Shown here piece after piece: positions 1 through 11,200 of a stretch of 64,000 nt of DNA (the first letter of the stretch is position 1; every line of letters starts with the position of its first letter). This stretch comes from Paragorgia papillata. Lineage: Eukaryota > Cnidaria > Anthozoa > Scleralcyonacea > Coralliidae. The DNA is taken from NCBI GenBank assembly GCA_035771165.1, contig JAWNZC010000100.1:2087001-2151000 (forward strand). Direction: 5' to 3'. The notes beneath the pieces were generated by a model. That model was not told the origin of the DNA and searched no databases. It was given only the letters and a program-made list of their open reading frames with translations. The position numbers were made by a program, and so were the translations under genes.

Positions 1-1664
1 ACTGTCGATCTATCACTTGTGCACCACATTCAGAGAGCTGGCGGGGATGTTTGGAGGCCAATTCAATGATTTCGCGTGGACTTGCCATTTCAGCCGTGCC
101 TTTTAACATGGCATTGTGGTCGACATCCTTCAGGGCTTCCAGGATAGGACTGGAAACATCAATGCGCTGGAGTATTTGACGTACTGCCACTCGATACCAG
201 TCGCGATGTGGCATCATGGTTCTCACTGTCTCGGTTGCCAAAAGGCCGGAGTACACCTTGTCTAGTGGAAGCCACTTGGATTGGTGGTCGACATCAATCT
301 TTCCCAATTGGGCTGTCTCCCTCACCATGACGTTTTGCGGCAGAACATTCGAATGACGCGCTCAACCTCTGGCAGTAGTCGATGTAGTCTGAGAGCATCC
401 AACTGAAACAGCGTGTTGAGACCGGTTAAATCACCAAGCACGTAGTCCGTGAATTCCAGCGTAGCTTCGATATAAGGAGATCTGAGGGACTGGAGAATCC
501 TCTCTGCTGCCGGAGATTTGGTCTCGAAGGCTTCGGACACAAAAAACAACTCAAGAGCTGTCCATTCACACATTGTGAAACAGACAACCATCGGGTTTGG
601 CATGGCTTTAGGATCTTGTGTGGCTCACACTGCGCAAAATGCTGGAACTCTTCGTAACTTTTTTGTCGGTTTGGCGAACTTTTAAAATAATTGTAGATGT
701 CGTGGACCAGTTGCTCTGCGGTTTTAGACAGGACTTCACAAGCATGTTCAGCAACAAGATGAAAAGAGTGGCAGAAGCATTTCAGAACGAAAATGTCTGA
801 GCTGGCCGCATCTTGCATTCTCGTCAAAAAGGAATTGTTTTGTCCTTGCATGAGGTTCTCGCCGTCTGATGCGTAACCAACAACCTTGTCCCAGGTTATC
901 CCATCTTCCTCCAAGGCCGCTTTTAGGGACTCGAACAAGCCATCCATCTGCTTTTCCATTTTCGACTGGAAGCAAGCGATAAAGCTTTGTCACTGGCTCA
1001 GTCGAACCACTTGGCAAGAAGCGGACATTTACGCAGAAGATTTTATTCATCGTAATATCGGTGGCTTTGTCACAGAGGTGGAAATCCCTCTGGCCTGCAT
1101 TATTTCGTCAATCAGCTTCTCACGGGCATGGGCAGAAAGGCATTCAAATAAGTTCCCTTAGTTCTGTGCATGTCATACCTTTGACAGCCTTGGAGTCGTC
1201 AGCAATAAAATGTAAAGTTTCGGTTAGCTGATCAAGGAAGTTGAAAGAAATATTCTTTGCCATCAGGGCCACGGTATTGAGCTCTGCTTTTATGTTGGAA
1301 CAATCGCTCGTATTCAAAAAAGCAACCATAGGACGGTTCTCTTTTGAGCTCTTTGCCAGGCGCCAATATGGGTAGTTGATTTTGTGTGGCCAATGAGTTC
1401 GGATTTTCCACACACAAGATCTTTGTCACAGAAGGAACAGTGTGCTTTCCCTCCACGCTGTGACATAGATAACCAACCACTCGCCCAACTTTCTCTTTCC
1501 CATTCCTGGCGGTATTTCTGCGCTCGATATTTTTTTTCGATAATCTTCGGCTTGATGCTGCTGTGGGTGACTGTCGGCCAGGCCGATATTAAAACTCTGA
1601 TCCTCGGGCTGGTTCTAACGTAACCCAGTGTAGACTGTGTAGTCAAAGTGTCATAATTTGTCAT
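1..1664 (-). pseudogene. hAT-family transposase with BED-like zinc finger, frameshifted, 3' end beyond the window
   Basis: Read on the minus strand, collinear pieces of one hAT-type transposase appear in changing frames. At 1390-1530 there is a BED-like finger (C-x2-C in HCSFCDK, then H-x5-H in GHTKSTTH). At 1150-1330 there is the usual linker (NISFNFLDQL, DDSKAVK). At 960-1060 comes the segment after the first catalytic Asp. At 600-960 there is GYASDGENLMQGQNNS, the second Asp region, followed by KCFCHSFHLVA and QTRWLSV. At 322-520 there is a helical stretch (ERILQSLRSP, LFQLDALRLH). Bases 1-320 continue the homology, so the dimerisation domain lies off the edge. At least three frame changes and several stops show that it is dead. 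The family cuts and pastes DNA in the nucleus, and related genes are often domesticated. The hAT assignment is firm; the subfamily is not. Confidence 0.8.
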
Positions 1665-2021
1665 TACAAAAAGACATTAGTGTGTGAGTTATTCGGAGTC
1701 GCAGAATCAAGATTCTATCTTGTTTGCGTTTCTGATAAAGAGTCATCACCTCAAACACGGTGAGACACCACAAACGACCCACATGGGCATTGTGAGAGAG
1801 TATCAGAGCAATCATGCAAGTGATTACCGTTGGTAACTGGTTATTTGCTATGCACGATTGCCTCACACGTGGGAGGTGGGACGCTTTCAGTGTTTGAGGA
1901 GATGACTCATTCATTGGGAATTGTGCTTCCGTTGCTTGTGTATATCAAATTGCATGGCATGCGCATGTGTCCGCAAGAGGTCTAGCCTGCGTGTCAGGCT
2001 CTTAGCTTGTTCTGGGGGCGG

Positions 2022-2047
2022 GTGTAAGGGGGGGGGGGGGGGGGGGG
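2022..2047. repeat. Poly-G tract
   Basis: A run of about 20 G residues. It is prone to G-quadruplex formation and sequencing error. No gene is attached to it. Confidence 0.9.
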
Positions 2048-2134
2048 CTACAAGAGGGCCACCATTGCAGCTCTGCCAGCGACTCCTTTATTTATTCGTG
2101 TTTTTCTTGGGGTTTTTTCTAAACTTTTATATTA

Positions 2135-2250
2135 TCGTCAATTCACCTACATTCCCCTACATATAGGCTGTTTTCCCCGTAGGTTTCCCCTACAACCTAC
2201 AATTAGCCAAATTCCCCTACCGTAGGGGAATTCCCCTACGAGTGGCAGCG
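2135..2250. repeat. Cluster of CCCCTAC/GTAGGGG inverted motifs
   Basis: TTCCCCTAC and its complement GTAGGGGAA recur about eight times in roughly 110 bases. They include the perfect palindrome CCCCTACCGTAGGGG near 2213, so the segment can fold on itself. It may be the end of a small foldback element. It lies just upstream of the ORF that starts at 2302. Confidence 0.6.
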
Positions 2251-2301
2251 CTGAGTATATCGAACTACCAGAATGCATTGCGGTTTTTGCTATAAGATTA
2301 A

Positions 2302-2626
2302 ATGTCCAAAGATCTTGAAAATTGCTCGTGGGTTTATCAAGAAACGCCAAGGCGAAAGCGTGGGCTTTATAAATTGTACCTGACACCTACAGATACAGAC
2401 AATGGCGTTGCTGTTCCCAGAACAACGAAATGGCGTCGTCTTCAAACCGGCGAAACAGATATTAATGATCGGGCCGAAGTCAACGAGCCCGAGGAAGAAC
2501 AGCGTTTCCCACATTCAAATAATGATGAAACCGCGGAAGAAACCATCGGATTTGATAGCTCTGCTGATGTTACAGAATAGGCGAATGAGAGTGAGGCTAC
2601 TGCTGGCACTGCTTTGAATGAAATAG
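2302..2626 (+). pseudogene. First exon of an unrecognised, probably transposon-linked gene, with an in-frame stop
   Basis: An ORF starts at ATG 2302. It encodes a basic N-terminus (ETPRRKRGLYKLYL) followed by an acidic low-complexity tail rich in E, D, T and S. A TAG at 2578-2580 ends it, but the same frame stays open for 15 more codons of similar acidic composition (ANESEATAG). It then runs into a good splice donor, ATAG|GTAAGA, at 2626/2627. The simplest reading is an exon of about 325 bases that acquired a nonsense mutation. I do not recognise the domain. The basic start resembles first exons of large cnidarian transposon genes, which is only an impression. No following exon could be tied to it. 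Confidence 0.4.
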
Positions 2627-2639
2627 GTAAGACACAATA

Positions 2640-3480
2640 ATATTACCTGTAAATGCTCAATACATGTAGTTTATAGCTAATGTGCTAATATTATCATAAA
2701 TCTGTCGTAAAAACCCTGCGTTTGGTCTTCTACTCGTTGCTGGTTCAATGATCAACACTCTGGGGACTGTATTTTCTATACTTTATTTCATCTTCAAAAA
2801 TCGTCAACACTCTATATTAATCACTCTATTCCAAACTATATTCAATCTATATTCAATCTGCACTCTGCACTCTCTTTAAACACTTATCATGCACTCCTAT
2901 TTATACCTATAACCAATGGGAAGTTATTTGGCTAAATGTCATTCTAAACTACATCTTAATAACAACTATTATGGAATTTCTTCCCCTATAAATTCTTCCC
3001 ATCGAATTTCTTCCCCTCTACATTTCTTCCCTTACAATTTCTTCCGATCTATATTTATACATACATGCATGGCTTATCTTAACTAAATACAAGTTTTACC
3101 TTGACCTATAACTCATTTACTAATACAATTACAATTATTTACGTAAAACGAACTACACATTAAAGTCTCCACGTGTTAAATCAGTTCTTATATTTTTACA
3201 TGATATGATCCTTTTTGGCATGCTTTTTTGCTATTTACATAAACATACTTTTTCCGACAAAATCAACATGGTGGCCAATCATTTCCATATACATTCTAAA
3301 CCTACTTTTTATATGTAGCTTGATTTAACCTAATTTTTAACTGTAGCCTTAGAAACTATGTATTTTAAATTATTCTGAATCTATATGCAGGCTACTATAC
3401 GTGTTGTTGATGAGTGTTGCTTTCTCTATATACATATTTTAAAATACGGTTAGGCTGGTCCATTTCAATGACCTGGCTGG
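2640..3480 (-). other. No gene seen; AT-rich stretch with weak LTR-like signals on the minus strand
   Basis: No coding potential is visible. On the minus strand a TATAAATAG box (about 2908-2916) lies about 125 bases upstream of AATAAA (about 2781-2786), with repeated GGGAAGAAAT motifs before it (2975-3050). That spacing fits the U3-R part of a solo LTR, but no TG...CA ends, target duplication or primer-binding site could be confirmed. Confidence 0.25.
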
Positions 3481-3484
3481 TCAG

Positions 3485-3700
3485 TTAAAGTGTCTATACG
3501 ACCAAATGAGACTTCACGTTTTTAGGATCTTCTTGACGCGTTGATATTAAAAATCGAAAACAGATTCAAATTCGAACTTGTTTTCACTAAGTTATAGCGG
3601 GTTGAAAATCGGAAATTTCAAATTTTAACGGCAACAAATTTTTCAAACCGCGAAAGTCGAGAACTGGTAACTAATACGTCACAATAGTAATCAACATCTC
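3485..3700. repeat. Left terminal inverted repeat arm of the THAP/P2X7-like element
   Basis: Imperfect inverted copy of 5765-5978. The outermost ~30 bases are nearly identical and similarity falls inwards. Confidence 0.75.
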
Positions 3701-3776
3701 AGCTTCCTAAACAGCGAACGGTTAAAGTACTAGTGTGATTTATCTTGTGTTTCGAGCTAATATTGTAACGCTTAAA

Positions 3777-4151
3777 ATGTCCTCATCAAGTTCAGACACG
3801 GAGAATGAAAGTTACCAAACTGACGACTCTGATTGGAACTATATTCCCAGGCCGTATACAATCAACGACCCAACTGAAGTAGAGGGAACTGTGGGGGAAG
3901 CGACGGCAATGGGGGAAGCGACGGCAATGGACGATCGTGAACCAGAGATTGGTCCATATGCTAATGAACCAGTTGCCGACGAGGAATGGCTGGCTGAATA
4001 CAGCGAAAAAAAGAAAAGCTGTTGTGATGATCACTGCAGTTCCAGCTTTTCGAGCTTCCACAAGAGGGTTATCTGTTTTGCAATAGTGACAGAATTTAAA
4101 CAGCAAAAGCAACTAAGAGAGGAAAACGATGAATTTCGGTTCCTGTCGTAG
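3777..4151 (+). CDS. P2X purinoceptor 7-like N-terminal ORF (truncated), inside the TIR element
   Basis: The ORF from ATG 3777 begins with an acidic, Ser-rich stretch (SSSSSDTENE), contains a six-residue duplication (GEATAM twice), then IGPYANEPVADEEWLAEY. That last motif resembles the segment before the Cys-rich P2RX7 intracellular-type domain in cnidarian P2X7-like proteins, which are stand-alone proteins rather than channels. The Cys/His domain itself is missing: after about residue 82 the sequence becomes Lys/Ser-rich with no family resemblance and stops at 4151. The element seems to have lost the 3' part, or a donor follows that I could not place. It points towards the THAP gene across a gap of about 250 bases. 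The ORF is clear; the family call is from memory. Confidence 0.45.
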   Translation: MSSSSSDTENESYQTDDSDWNYIPRPYTINDPTEVEGTVGEATAMGEATAMDDREPEIGPYANEPVADEEWLAEYSEKKKSCCDDHCSSSFSSFHKRVICFAIVTEFKQQKQLREENDEFRFLS

Positions 4152-4400
4152 ATTTGTATCCTTCACAGAAACCCTAAAATTTGTTTAAGAAAAACAGGTA
4201 ATGTTCCATACGAAAGCAAAGCTGCCAAGGATACAATAGCACTGTTATTCTTAAAGTTTAAGTATATACTATCTACCTAACTCTCGGTCAAATTTTTCTG
4301 GATTTTAGCCTGCATGGCTAGTGTACACAATTCTACACGCTGAGGAAAAGCCTCCCAGACGGGGAAGGGTTAATATTCTCAATCTTTTCCCTTAATTGCG

Positions 4401-5686
4401 TTACCTATTCTCATCCAAATCAATTTCCAACTCAGATTCTGTCTCGATTTCGTACTCAAAATCCTCGTCTGCAGGTTCGTCGTCTACTTCGTATTCAGTG
4501 AAATCCTCCTCATCGGAAACCGTGTCGTGCTCCATGTTTACATCGTGTAGGGTTTCGCTTTCAGTTTTCTGTTCTCTGCCAATTTCCGTAATTATATCAC
4601 ACTGAACACCTAGAAATGTGGGAATTGAATAAGTTTTGGCTGTGCATGAATAAAGTTTATGATGTAAGCTCATTCACCAGCCGTATGAAAATGGTCCAAG
4701 GAAAAAAGTTGGTTATAAGATTAAATATTGAAATATTAGACGGGTTTTCCCTGCAGTGCGTGTATATTTCATGTCTAACTACCTTTAGTTCGTTTCACTT
4801 TGATCGTTGCATTGAATTTAGCTTTTAGCTTAATATATTTATTCCATAGATTTCTCCTTTCTCTCACTAAATAGGCGCATCCAACACAACCGTCTGTTTG
4901 TTTGGCTCAGAGCAAAGAAAAAATATCACAGACACAGTGATCATGACAGTGTTATGATTACCTCTAATTAAATATCTAGCTGTGGCGCAACTTGCGCGTT
5001 TTAATGGTTAAACCTATAAACGTACTTTGTTTGGCAAAACTAGCAAAGGCCTCTCATCCTCTGTTGTGCCATTTCCTTCGAATTCCTCTTCAGAATCTTC
5101 TACTTTGTTCAACGGCTGTGATGCATGATCAATTACTATGGCGCTGTCGTGAAGGTCACGCTCGAAGTCACGCTATCCTCAGTCGATATCATCATGGACT
5201 TGGACATATAGTTTCTTTCACAATCTATTAAAAATTGGATATTGGTTAAGTTGCAGTTACACCAAGAGGTTGACGAATGAATTTCGTCTCTTGTTAAAAA
5301 AGCAAAATGTACAAACATTTGATTTTCAAAGGTTACGCACTTACCTTTCTCTTGGCTCTAGCAGACAGAGATGTTTCCTCAGCAGATATATGATATTTCG
5401 GAATTGCGACGACGCCAATTTCATCCGCAATCAACCGAGGGATTTAACCAGAAATACCAAGAAACCTTTCTGTAAAGTCTTCTTTCGGAAAGTGCACCGA
5501 ACAAATGCTTGAGCTGGGAGTCGGATCCCATTTTGCTCGCTTGAGTCGTACAAAGTCGACCCACTGCTTTCGTCGTGTTTTCGCTTCTGGCCTCTCGTCT
5601 CCAGTGAATGGTATGAAATGCAATGCAATTCCCTGTTTTGCGCTGGGGACATTAGAACAGCCGCCAACAACACATCTATTTGGCAT
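4401..5686 (-). pseudogene. THAP-domain gene, three exons, stop codon inside the THAP domain
   Basis: Exon 1 (5686-5345) starts at ATG 5686. It encodes a C2CH THAP zinc finger: Cys5, Cys10, conserved Pro26 and Trp42, Cys62 and His65. A TAA at 5446-5444 (codon 81) interrupts it, but the frame continues for 33 codons including AIPKYH, matching the family's AVPTIF box, to a strong donor AAAG|GTAAGT. Exon 2 (5172-5026, 49 codons) and exon 3 (4601-4401) are both phase 0 and strongly acidic (EDSEEEFE, SDEEDFTEYE); exon 3 ends at TAG. Splice sites and phases agree throughout, so one nonsense change seems to be the only lesion. THAP fingers bind DNA and occur in P-type and ISL2EU transposases and in host factors. 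The acidic tail could be regulatory. No DDE catalytic domain is present. Confidence 0.75.
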
Positions 5687-5764
5687 TTTCAGATTGCGTG
5701 ACTTATATTGCACTAAACCTTGGCGTACTATATGATAATACTTGCTATGTTGTTGTTTTTCTAT

Positions 5765-5978
5765 TGAGGGAGTTACTATTGTGACGTCACAATGCACTGA
5801 TTCGGTTCCAAGCTCTTTTCGCGGTTTTCAATTTCTTCGCCACAAAAAATCAACTATTTAAATAGCAATAACTCCGCGAAGAAAAGATCGAATTTAATTC
5901 TGTTTTCGGGTTTTAGTATCTATAGTTACCAAAGATTCTAAAAGTGCAAAGTCTCATTTGGTCGCATAGACACTTTAA
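5765..5978. repeat. Right terminal inverted repeat arm of the THAP/P2X7-like element
   Basis: Inverted copy of 3485-3700. It lies directly upstream of the THAP start codon and holds a TGACGTCA site at 5781, a likely promoter element. Confidence 0.7.
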
Positions 5979-6144
5979 TAAATTAAAAAATCAATCATAT
6001 TTCTCTAGACAATTTTAGGCTGCTCGGGCTCAAAGGATGAAAAGATTTTTTATGTGTAAGTGTAAAACAAGCCTGTATATTTTTGTTCGTTGAATGTTTG
6101 CATGGTGACAATTATAACATAAGTGATAATTTGTGGAAACACCA

Positions 6145-6195
6145 CATTTATTGCTGAGCTTTCGACCTGTTGACTCAGGCCTTCATCAGAGCAAA
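6145..6195 (-). ncRNA. Hammerhead-core-like motif of Penelope-element type
   Basis: On the minus strand: CTGATGA (6189-6183), a 6-bp stem (GGCCTG / CAGGTC with one wobble), then GAAA and GCTCAGC. This is the order of a hammerhead core. Penelope-like elements are known to carry such motifs near their ends. Stem III could not be closed convincingly, so activity is doubtful. Confidence 0.45.
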
Positions 6196-6790
6196 TACCA
6201 ACCTAGTGTTGGCTCACATCATATAAGCAATTCAACTTAACAACCAAAATCACGCAAGATGACAATGGCTTAGTAATTGTAGCATTGTGATCTTGCGTGA
6301 TTTTGGTTGTTAAACTCTTTTGCTGCCAGAGTCCTCTTCTTGACGAGTAAAATAGTCTGGTGTTAGACAGAGTAAAAATAATAATAAAATTCAACTTTGG
6401 TCGACTTTAGCGGTGAAAGAGTTAACAAATCTCTCTACCTGTCCCAAGTATCTCTTTCACTGCTAAAGTCGACCAAAGTTTACTTTGATTATTTTACTCT
6501 GTCTAACACCAGACTATTTTAATCTGTCTAACGCCACATGATTTTACTCGTCAAGCTAGGGGAGAACTCTAGCAGCAAAAGAGTTAACAAAACCTATCTA
6601 TCTACCTGCCCCAATTAACTCTTTCGCTGTCAGAGTTCTCCCCTTGACGAATAACATCATCTGGTGTTTAGACAGAGTAAAATAATAAAAGTCAACTTTG
6701 GTCGACTTTAGCAGTGAAAGAGTTAAGTTGAATTGTTTATATGACGTGAGCCAACACTAGGTTGGCATTTGCTCTGATGACGGTAGAGAG
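6165..6790. mobile_element. Foldback element with nested inverted modules
   Basis: An outer inverted repeat pairs 6181-6243 with 6719-6783 (AACCTAGTGTTGGCTCAC and complement). Inside, a module holding TTAACTCTTTCxCTG, GTCGACTTTAGC and GTCTAACACCAGAC occurs three times in alternating orientation. A second palindrome pairs AACCAAAATCACGCAAGAT with its complement at 6240-6310. The same core module recurs near 46.4 and 59.2 kb. Confidence 0.7.
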
Positions 6791-6799
6791 GATGCTGTT

Positions 6800-7180
6800 T
6801 TGAACAACATATTTTCCTTTATGGATGAGCAGCTTAAAGGCCATGCACCGCTTAAAAAAGCAAAAAAGATGGAAAGAAACATAAATTTTTTGGGTGCACC
6901 TTATTCTCGGAAACTAGGAATTGAAGAGAGATATGTCTTGGAGGAGCACTTTGGCAGTGCTGATGTCGCAGATGATGCAGAATTCTTCACAAAGGATATT
7001 GTGAATGGGAATGTATTCCACTGTGTTAATTACAGAAGAGTGTCTAGAACGAAGAATTGCATTATTGGGATGATAGACAATATAACTTTTGAACTTGTTG
7101 TATTTGGCTATGTGCACGATGTTGATACCCAAAGCCGTATCAGGCACGCTCTACCGTGCCTAACTACACCATGCCTATAA
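6800..7180 (+). pseudogene. Fragment of a cnidarian transposon protein (C-terminal piece)
   Basis: A 126-codon ORF, about half of it lysine-rich and acidic at the start (PLKKAKKMERN). It continues with a segment (GNVFHCVNYRRVSRTKN) that resembles the short C-terminal motif FxSxxYxRVxKRNS found in large CACTA-like or KDZ-like transposon proteins. The ORF begins right at the edge of the foldback element, so its 5' part is missing. There is no donor or other exon to extend it. I can support that it is a transposon remnant but not which superfamily. Nothing suggests a host function. Confidence 0.3.
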
Positions 7181-7439
7181 TAGGAGAGAAGTTCCCTAGA
7201 AAAAATTGATAGTATGCATGCATACTATTGTACCATGAGATGTGACGAATTAGCCTCTGTTTTGTTAATTCATTTTCTGTTTTGCTCACAAAATCTATAA
7301 CACCATGACAGTGTTAAATTGTTTGGCTGAGAAAATACAGCAACATTGTAAAATGAAAATGTGTAATGAATAAGATATCTTATGTATACTTTCGTGCAAT
7401 GACAAAACATACTGCAATGCAAGAACGATAATACCATAT

Positions 7440-8272
7440 ACCGTCATACTATCATACCATGACACAATATGTTGATATTCAGTACATATAGTGCCATACC
7501 ATCATACTATCATACCATGGCAAAATATGTTGATATTCAACACATACAGTATGGTGCCATACCGTCATACTATCATACCATGACACCAATCTCGTTCCCA
7601 GAGCCCACGTTCCCCACCTGGGAAACGAGAGACTCTGGGATAATCTGTTTAAAATCACAGGATTCTTATTATTCCGGTTGAGGTACGCATGCGTAAATAT
7701 CCGAGCGGAATCTGGATAGTATGTTCTCCTTGTTTGACTTTTCCCCAAACAAGTCAATGGAGTTGCTGGCGAAGCTCGAATTACAGCATCTACACAAATA
7801 CGGCGAAGATATCGATCGCGGCAACGTCTTCACTGGAGTCTTGTCGTCCGACATCTTTGTTATTTTGGTTTTATTAATTCTACTTCCGGTCACTTCAGAC
7901 CAACTCGTGCTCACTATTCAGCCAATAACGTAACGATTTGAAACGGATTATCCCAGAGTCTCTCGTTTCCCAGGTGGGGAACGTGGGCTCTGGGAACGAG
8001 CTAGATTGAGCATGACACAATATGTTGATATTCAACACATATGGTGCCATACCGTCATACTATATCATACCATGGCAAAATATGTTGATATTCAGTACAT
8101 ATATAGTGCTATACCATCATGCTATCATACCATGGGACAATATGTTGATATTCAACACATATGGTGCCATACCATCATACTATCATACCATGACACAATA
8201 TGTTGATATTCAGTATAATGCCATACCGCTATACTATCATACCATGACAAAATATGTTCATATTCAGGAAAG
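7440..8272. repeat. Minisatellite with ~55-60 bp unit, split by a TIR element
   Basis: The unit contains CATACTATCATACCATGACA, then CAATATGTTGATATTCAACA and a GTGCCATACCGT spacer. Two to three copies lie at 7440-7590 and about five at 8010-8272. Both flanks share register and orientation, so the 410-bp element between them inserted later. Confidence 0.85.
7591..8000. mobile_element. 410-bp non-autonomous DNA transposon with 55-bp perfect TIRs
   Basis: CTCGTTCCCAGAGCCCACG starts the left end, and its exact complement closes the right end. Identity lasts 55 bases (7591-7645 against 7946-8000). Between the arms the minus strand encodes a short peptide with YLCRCCNSSF and SIDLFGE. That looks like the first half of a ZAD-like C-x2-C finger, probably exon 1 of the parent transposase. 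Flanks are not clean enough to call a target duplication. Confidence 0.8.
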
Positions 8273-8279
8273 ATAGTAA

Positions 8280-11200
8280 GTACTACGTATCGTAACAGTA
8301 CAGTTTATAAATTAATATTTAAAAAAGAATGTTTCAAAATCATTAGAAAACCATTTCACGTTATTCTTGCTATTTTCGCCCGCCCCCGTAGTCCGCTTTT
8401 TTTCGCCAAAGCTTTTGTTGGGGAGTTTATTATATCGTTACCACTCAGTCTCTGGTGTGCTCTGCGGACAAACGTAATTATGTAGAAACAGATTATGAAC
8501 TACATGTATCTCTCTAAATATTTCAATGTTTTAATTTGTAACACAGAGAGTTAGAACACCACCAGACAGATTAAAAACTTGTCAACAATCCACACTAAGA
8601 CATGGGACAATATCATAGAAAATTCAACATTATTGCGTGGGAACCTCGCCCAAAGTAGGAACTACGTCATTGTCATATTTCGTGACAACAAAACATAAAA
8701 ATAACTGCATGCAAAAAAAAACACAATTTCTACTATACTTAATCCAATTATTATCGCTACGTCAATGCAGCACGCAGTCTCAGAACGCCTGGTTATGCTC
8801 AGGGCCCTTGCTTAGCAGTCTATGTTGATGTATCAACAGGGGCAGCACGCAATCCATAAACCGGTTACGCTAATGTCACTCTTCCTTTTTGTCCCAAAAA
8901 CTGAAATGAAATGCGATGATACAAAATGAAATACACACATAGCTAGCTGTAGGTCTTGTAACATCTTAGATAGTGATTCTATACCACAATTGAATCAAAT
9001 TGTGTGTTTGTTATTGCTACAGTGTGAAAAACTCTAAAGACTCACGAACAGCTGGACTGTTTCTTTTTAAAACATGTCAAGACAAACTGCTTTTAACACA
9101 CCGACACTTTCGTTCTTCGTCATGGCTCAGGGAGCGCGCCTAAATGTTTCGGCATTACCACAGAGCCTGGTAAGAACATCACAACGTATGCTGCCAAAAA
9201 CGTGATTTTATGTCTTAAGATTTTGTTTTAAAGTGCCCTCGTGCATGCAAAAGTACAAAGAACGCCATCTCAAATGCCGTAAATTAAAAGATTGTTGGCG
9301 GTTGGGGGTATGCCCACATGCATGCCCAGGATCCCTAGAAGTGTCATCACTTTGGCCTAAATTGTCCGGAAATAATTTTTGTAGTGGGAAACACTGGTGA
9401 CTTTCTCCGATATATTACACATAATGAGAATTTGCGTTATCCAAATCAACTTCTTTTGACTTTTAACCAAAGAAAGACAGAAGTCATGCTTGTTGGTACT
9501 CATACTTATGAATTTCTCCATATTGCGATATTTCTAAAATATTTAAGACACGATTTCTGTTTATGATCGTTCGTCGCCTTCGGCTTCATTTCTGGCGATT
9601 GACGGCAACAAATATGAAATATCCAGCAAATGTCGTAAATCAACGTAGTTTTTTTAAAAATATATCTGATTTACCGCTCCAGTTTAACTTTACAAGACTT
9701 GCAACAATCTTCTAAGTTTATAAGAACCGAATCAACCGCTCCCCCCAGGACGAGCGAAGTTCAAATTATCCACGTGACCAAATACTCCAAGAATCTTGTA
9801 GTATTTCGGAATCACGTGGCCAGCCTTTGCCAATTTGAAAGCAGAAAAGGACCTGGGTACGAGGTTGGACGTAGCCAGAAAACTGGGCGTTAAGAGGCAG
9901 AGAAACGAGTTGAAAGAGCGCCTGCAACTATCGCTTCATTTTTCTGATTTATGCGCACGGAGCGAATGCAAAATTACCATTAGTTAAGAAAAATAAAAAC
10001 GCCTTTTCAATTTAATATTAACTATGATTTGATCATGCACGGATACCTCGTTTAATTCAAAACTCCACTTTTGCTATCAATTCAATACCAATCGTGTAAA
10101 GGTTTTTAGGCATTGACATTGCTCAACTGTGAAACTTTTTTTTTCAATTTGATGTAGCTTCGCCTGTCTACGTGTAAAAGCGAGTGGTAGTCTGTGCTGC
10201 CGCCAATATTTATATTCACCAACAAGTCTACTAAAAGAGATCGGAAGAGTCCACATCAAGCGTTTGCGAAAAAGGCTTGGAAATTGGCTGAAAGCTGACA
10301 AGCAAGAACATATTAAAGTCCAGGCTAAATAACTTTCCTGCTCGTAGCCTTCTTGCAACTTCGGCCGGCTAACGGGTCTCTATATTTCGAAGTTTGAAAA
10401 GACTCAGTAGCGTGCGTGTCATGACACACAAGCATAGCGCATATTTTCCGTTAACTTAAGCTTGTTCGATTTTTGGGCAACACTTCCAGCTTTCTTACTT
10501 CATTCCACACACATTTATTTCCATGGATAAAAAGAACATATTCGAAACACTGTTTTTTGGAAATTTTGTTGTATTCCAAGCGATGTGTTTTGAGAAATTA
10601 GCTTTCGAAGTGTTAAATAAACTTGCGAGCGCGGAATCAGGCTATAATTTAGGATGTGTTAGTTCGTTCTAAAATAGCATGAATTCCCGCTGAAAGGATC
10701 ATGCCGTAATTGCAATTGCCGTTTTAAACCGTTTTGTTGATGCTGCGGTTGAGCCATTCCAATTCTCTATTCGCACATGGATAGCGAAGGGTTGTTCTTG
10801 TGTACTTGATGCCGAATTCTGTCTAAGGTTAGCAAACTGCGGCCGAGGAAAATATTTCAGCGTGACACGTAAACAGCCCCTTTGGCTTCGTTTACCCCAA
10901 AAATATTTTATGTGCTGTGTTGCCGTTGGCATTCAGCGTGGAAATACAAGTGGAAAAATTTGATGAAGGTTGGTGTACTCCCAACCAAAATATTAAAATA
11001 AGACGTGCCTAGAAAAAGGTAACAGAATCTTCATTGTTTATATAAATGTTCTATGGGTTTGGTTTTGTTTGCGAACTTTTATGTTTACCGTCCCATTGAG
11101 AAACCAGACACACAATCAGCTTCATGTAATTCCGCTTGGCAAGACGAATCAAAGTTAAGCGACGGTGGAAGAGCACGCCAAGTACTGTAATAGAGTTCGG

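Larger units (their letters stand above)
3485..5978. mobile_element. DNA transposon with ~200-bp terminal inverted repeats, carrying a THAP gene and a P2X7-like ORF
   Basis: The left end (TTAAAGTGTCTATACGACC) and the complement of the right end (TTAAAGTGTCTATGCGACC) match. They stay similar for about 200 bases inwards, through CGAAAACAGA, AACCGCGAAA and ACGTCACAATAGTAA. Both ends carry TTAA, which could be a duplicated target (piggyBac-like) or simply part of the repeat. Inside are two convergent genes: an ORF from 3777 (+) and a THAP gene from 5686 (-). Each start lies just inside one arm, so the arms probably act as matched promoters. No DDE transposase is visible, so this may be a deleted copy or a helper-dependent form. 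THAP domains are known from P elements and from the ISL2EU group. The element's existence is well supported; its superfamily is not. Confidence 0.75.

Noticed and set aside
9121..9170. Possible tiny first exon (MAQGARLNVSALPQS then GTAAGA)
   Set aside because: Good start and donor, but no matching downstream exon or homology; chance is as likely.
10077..10932. Minus-strand ORFs of 77-93 codons
   Set aside because: No domain, no splice sites, composition like the flanking noncoding DNA.
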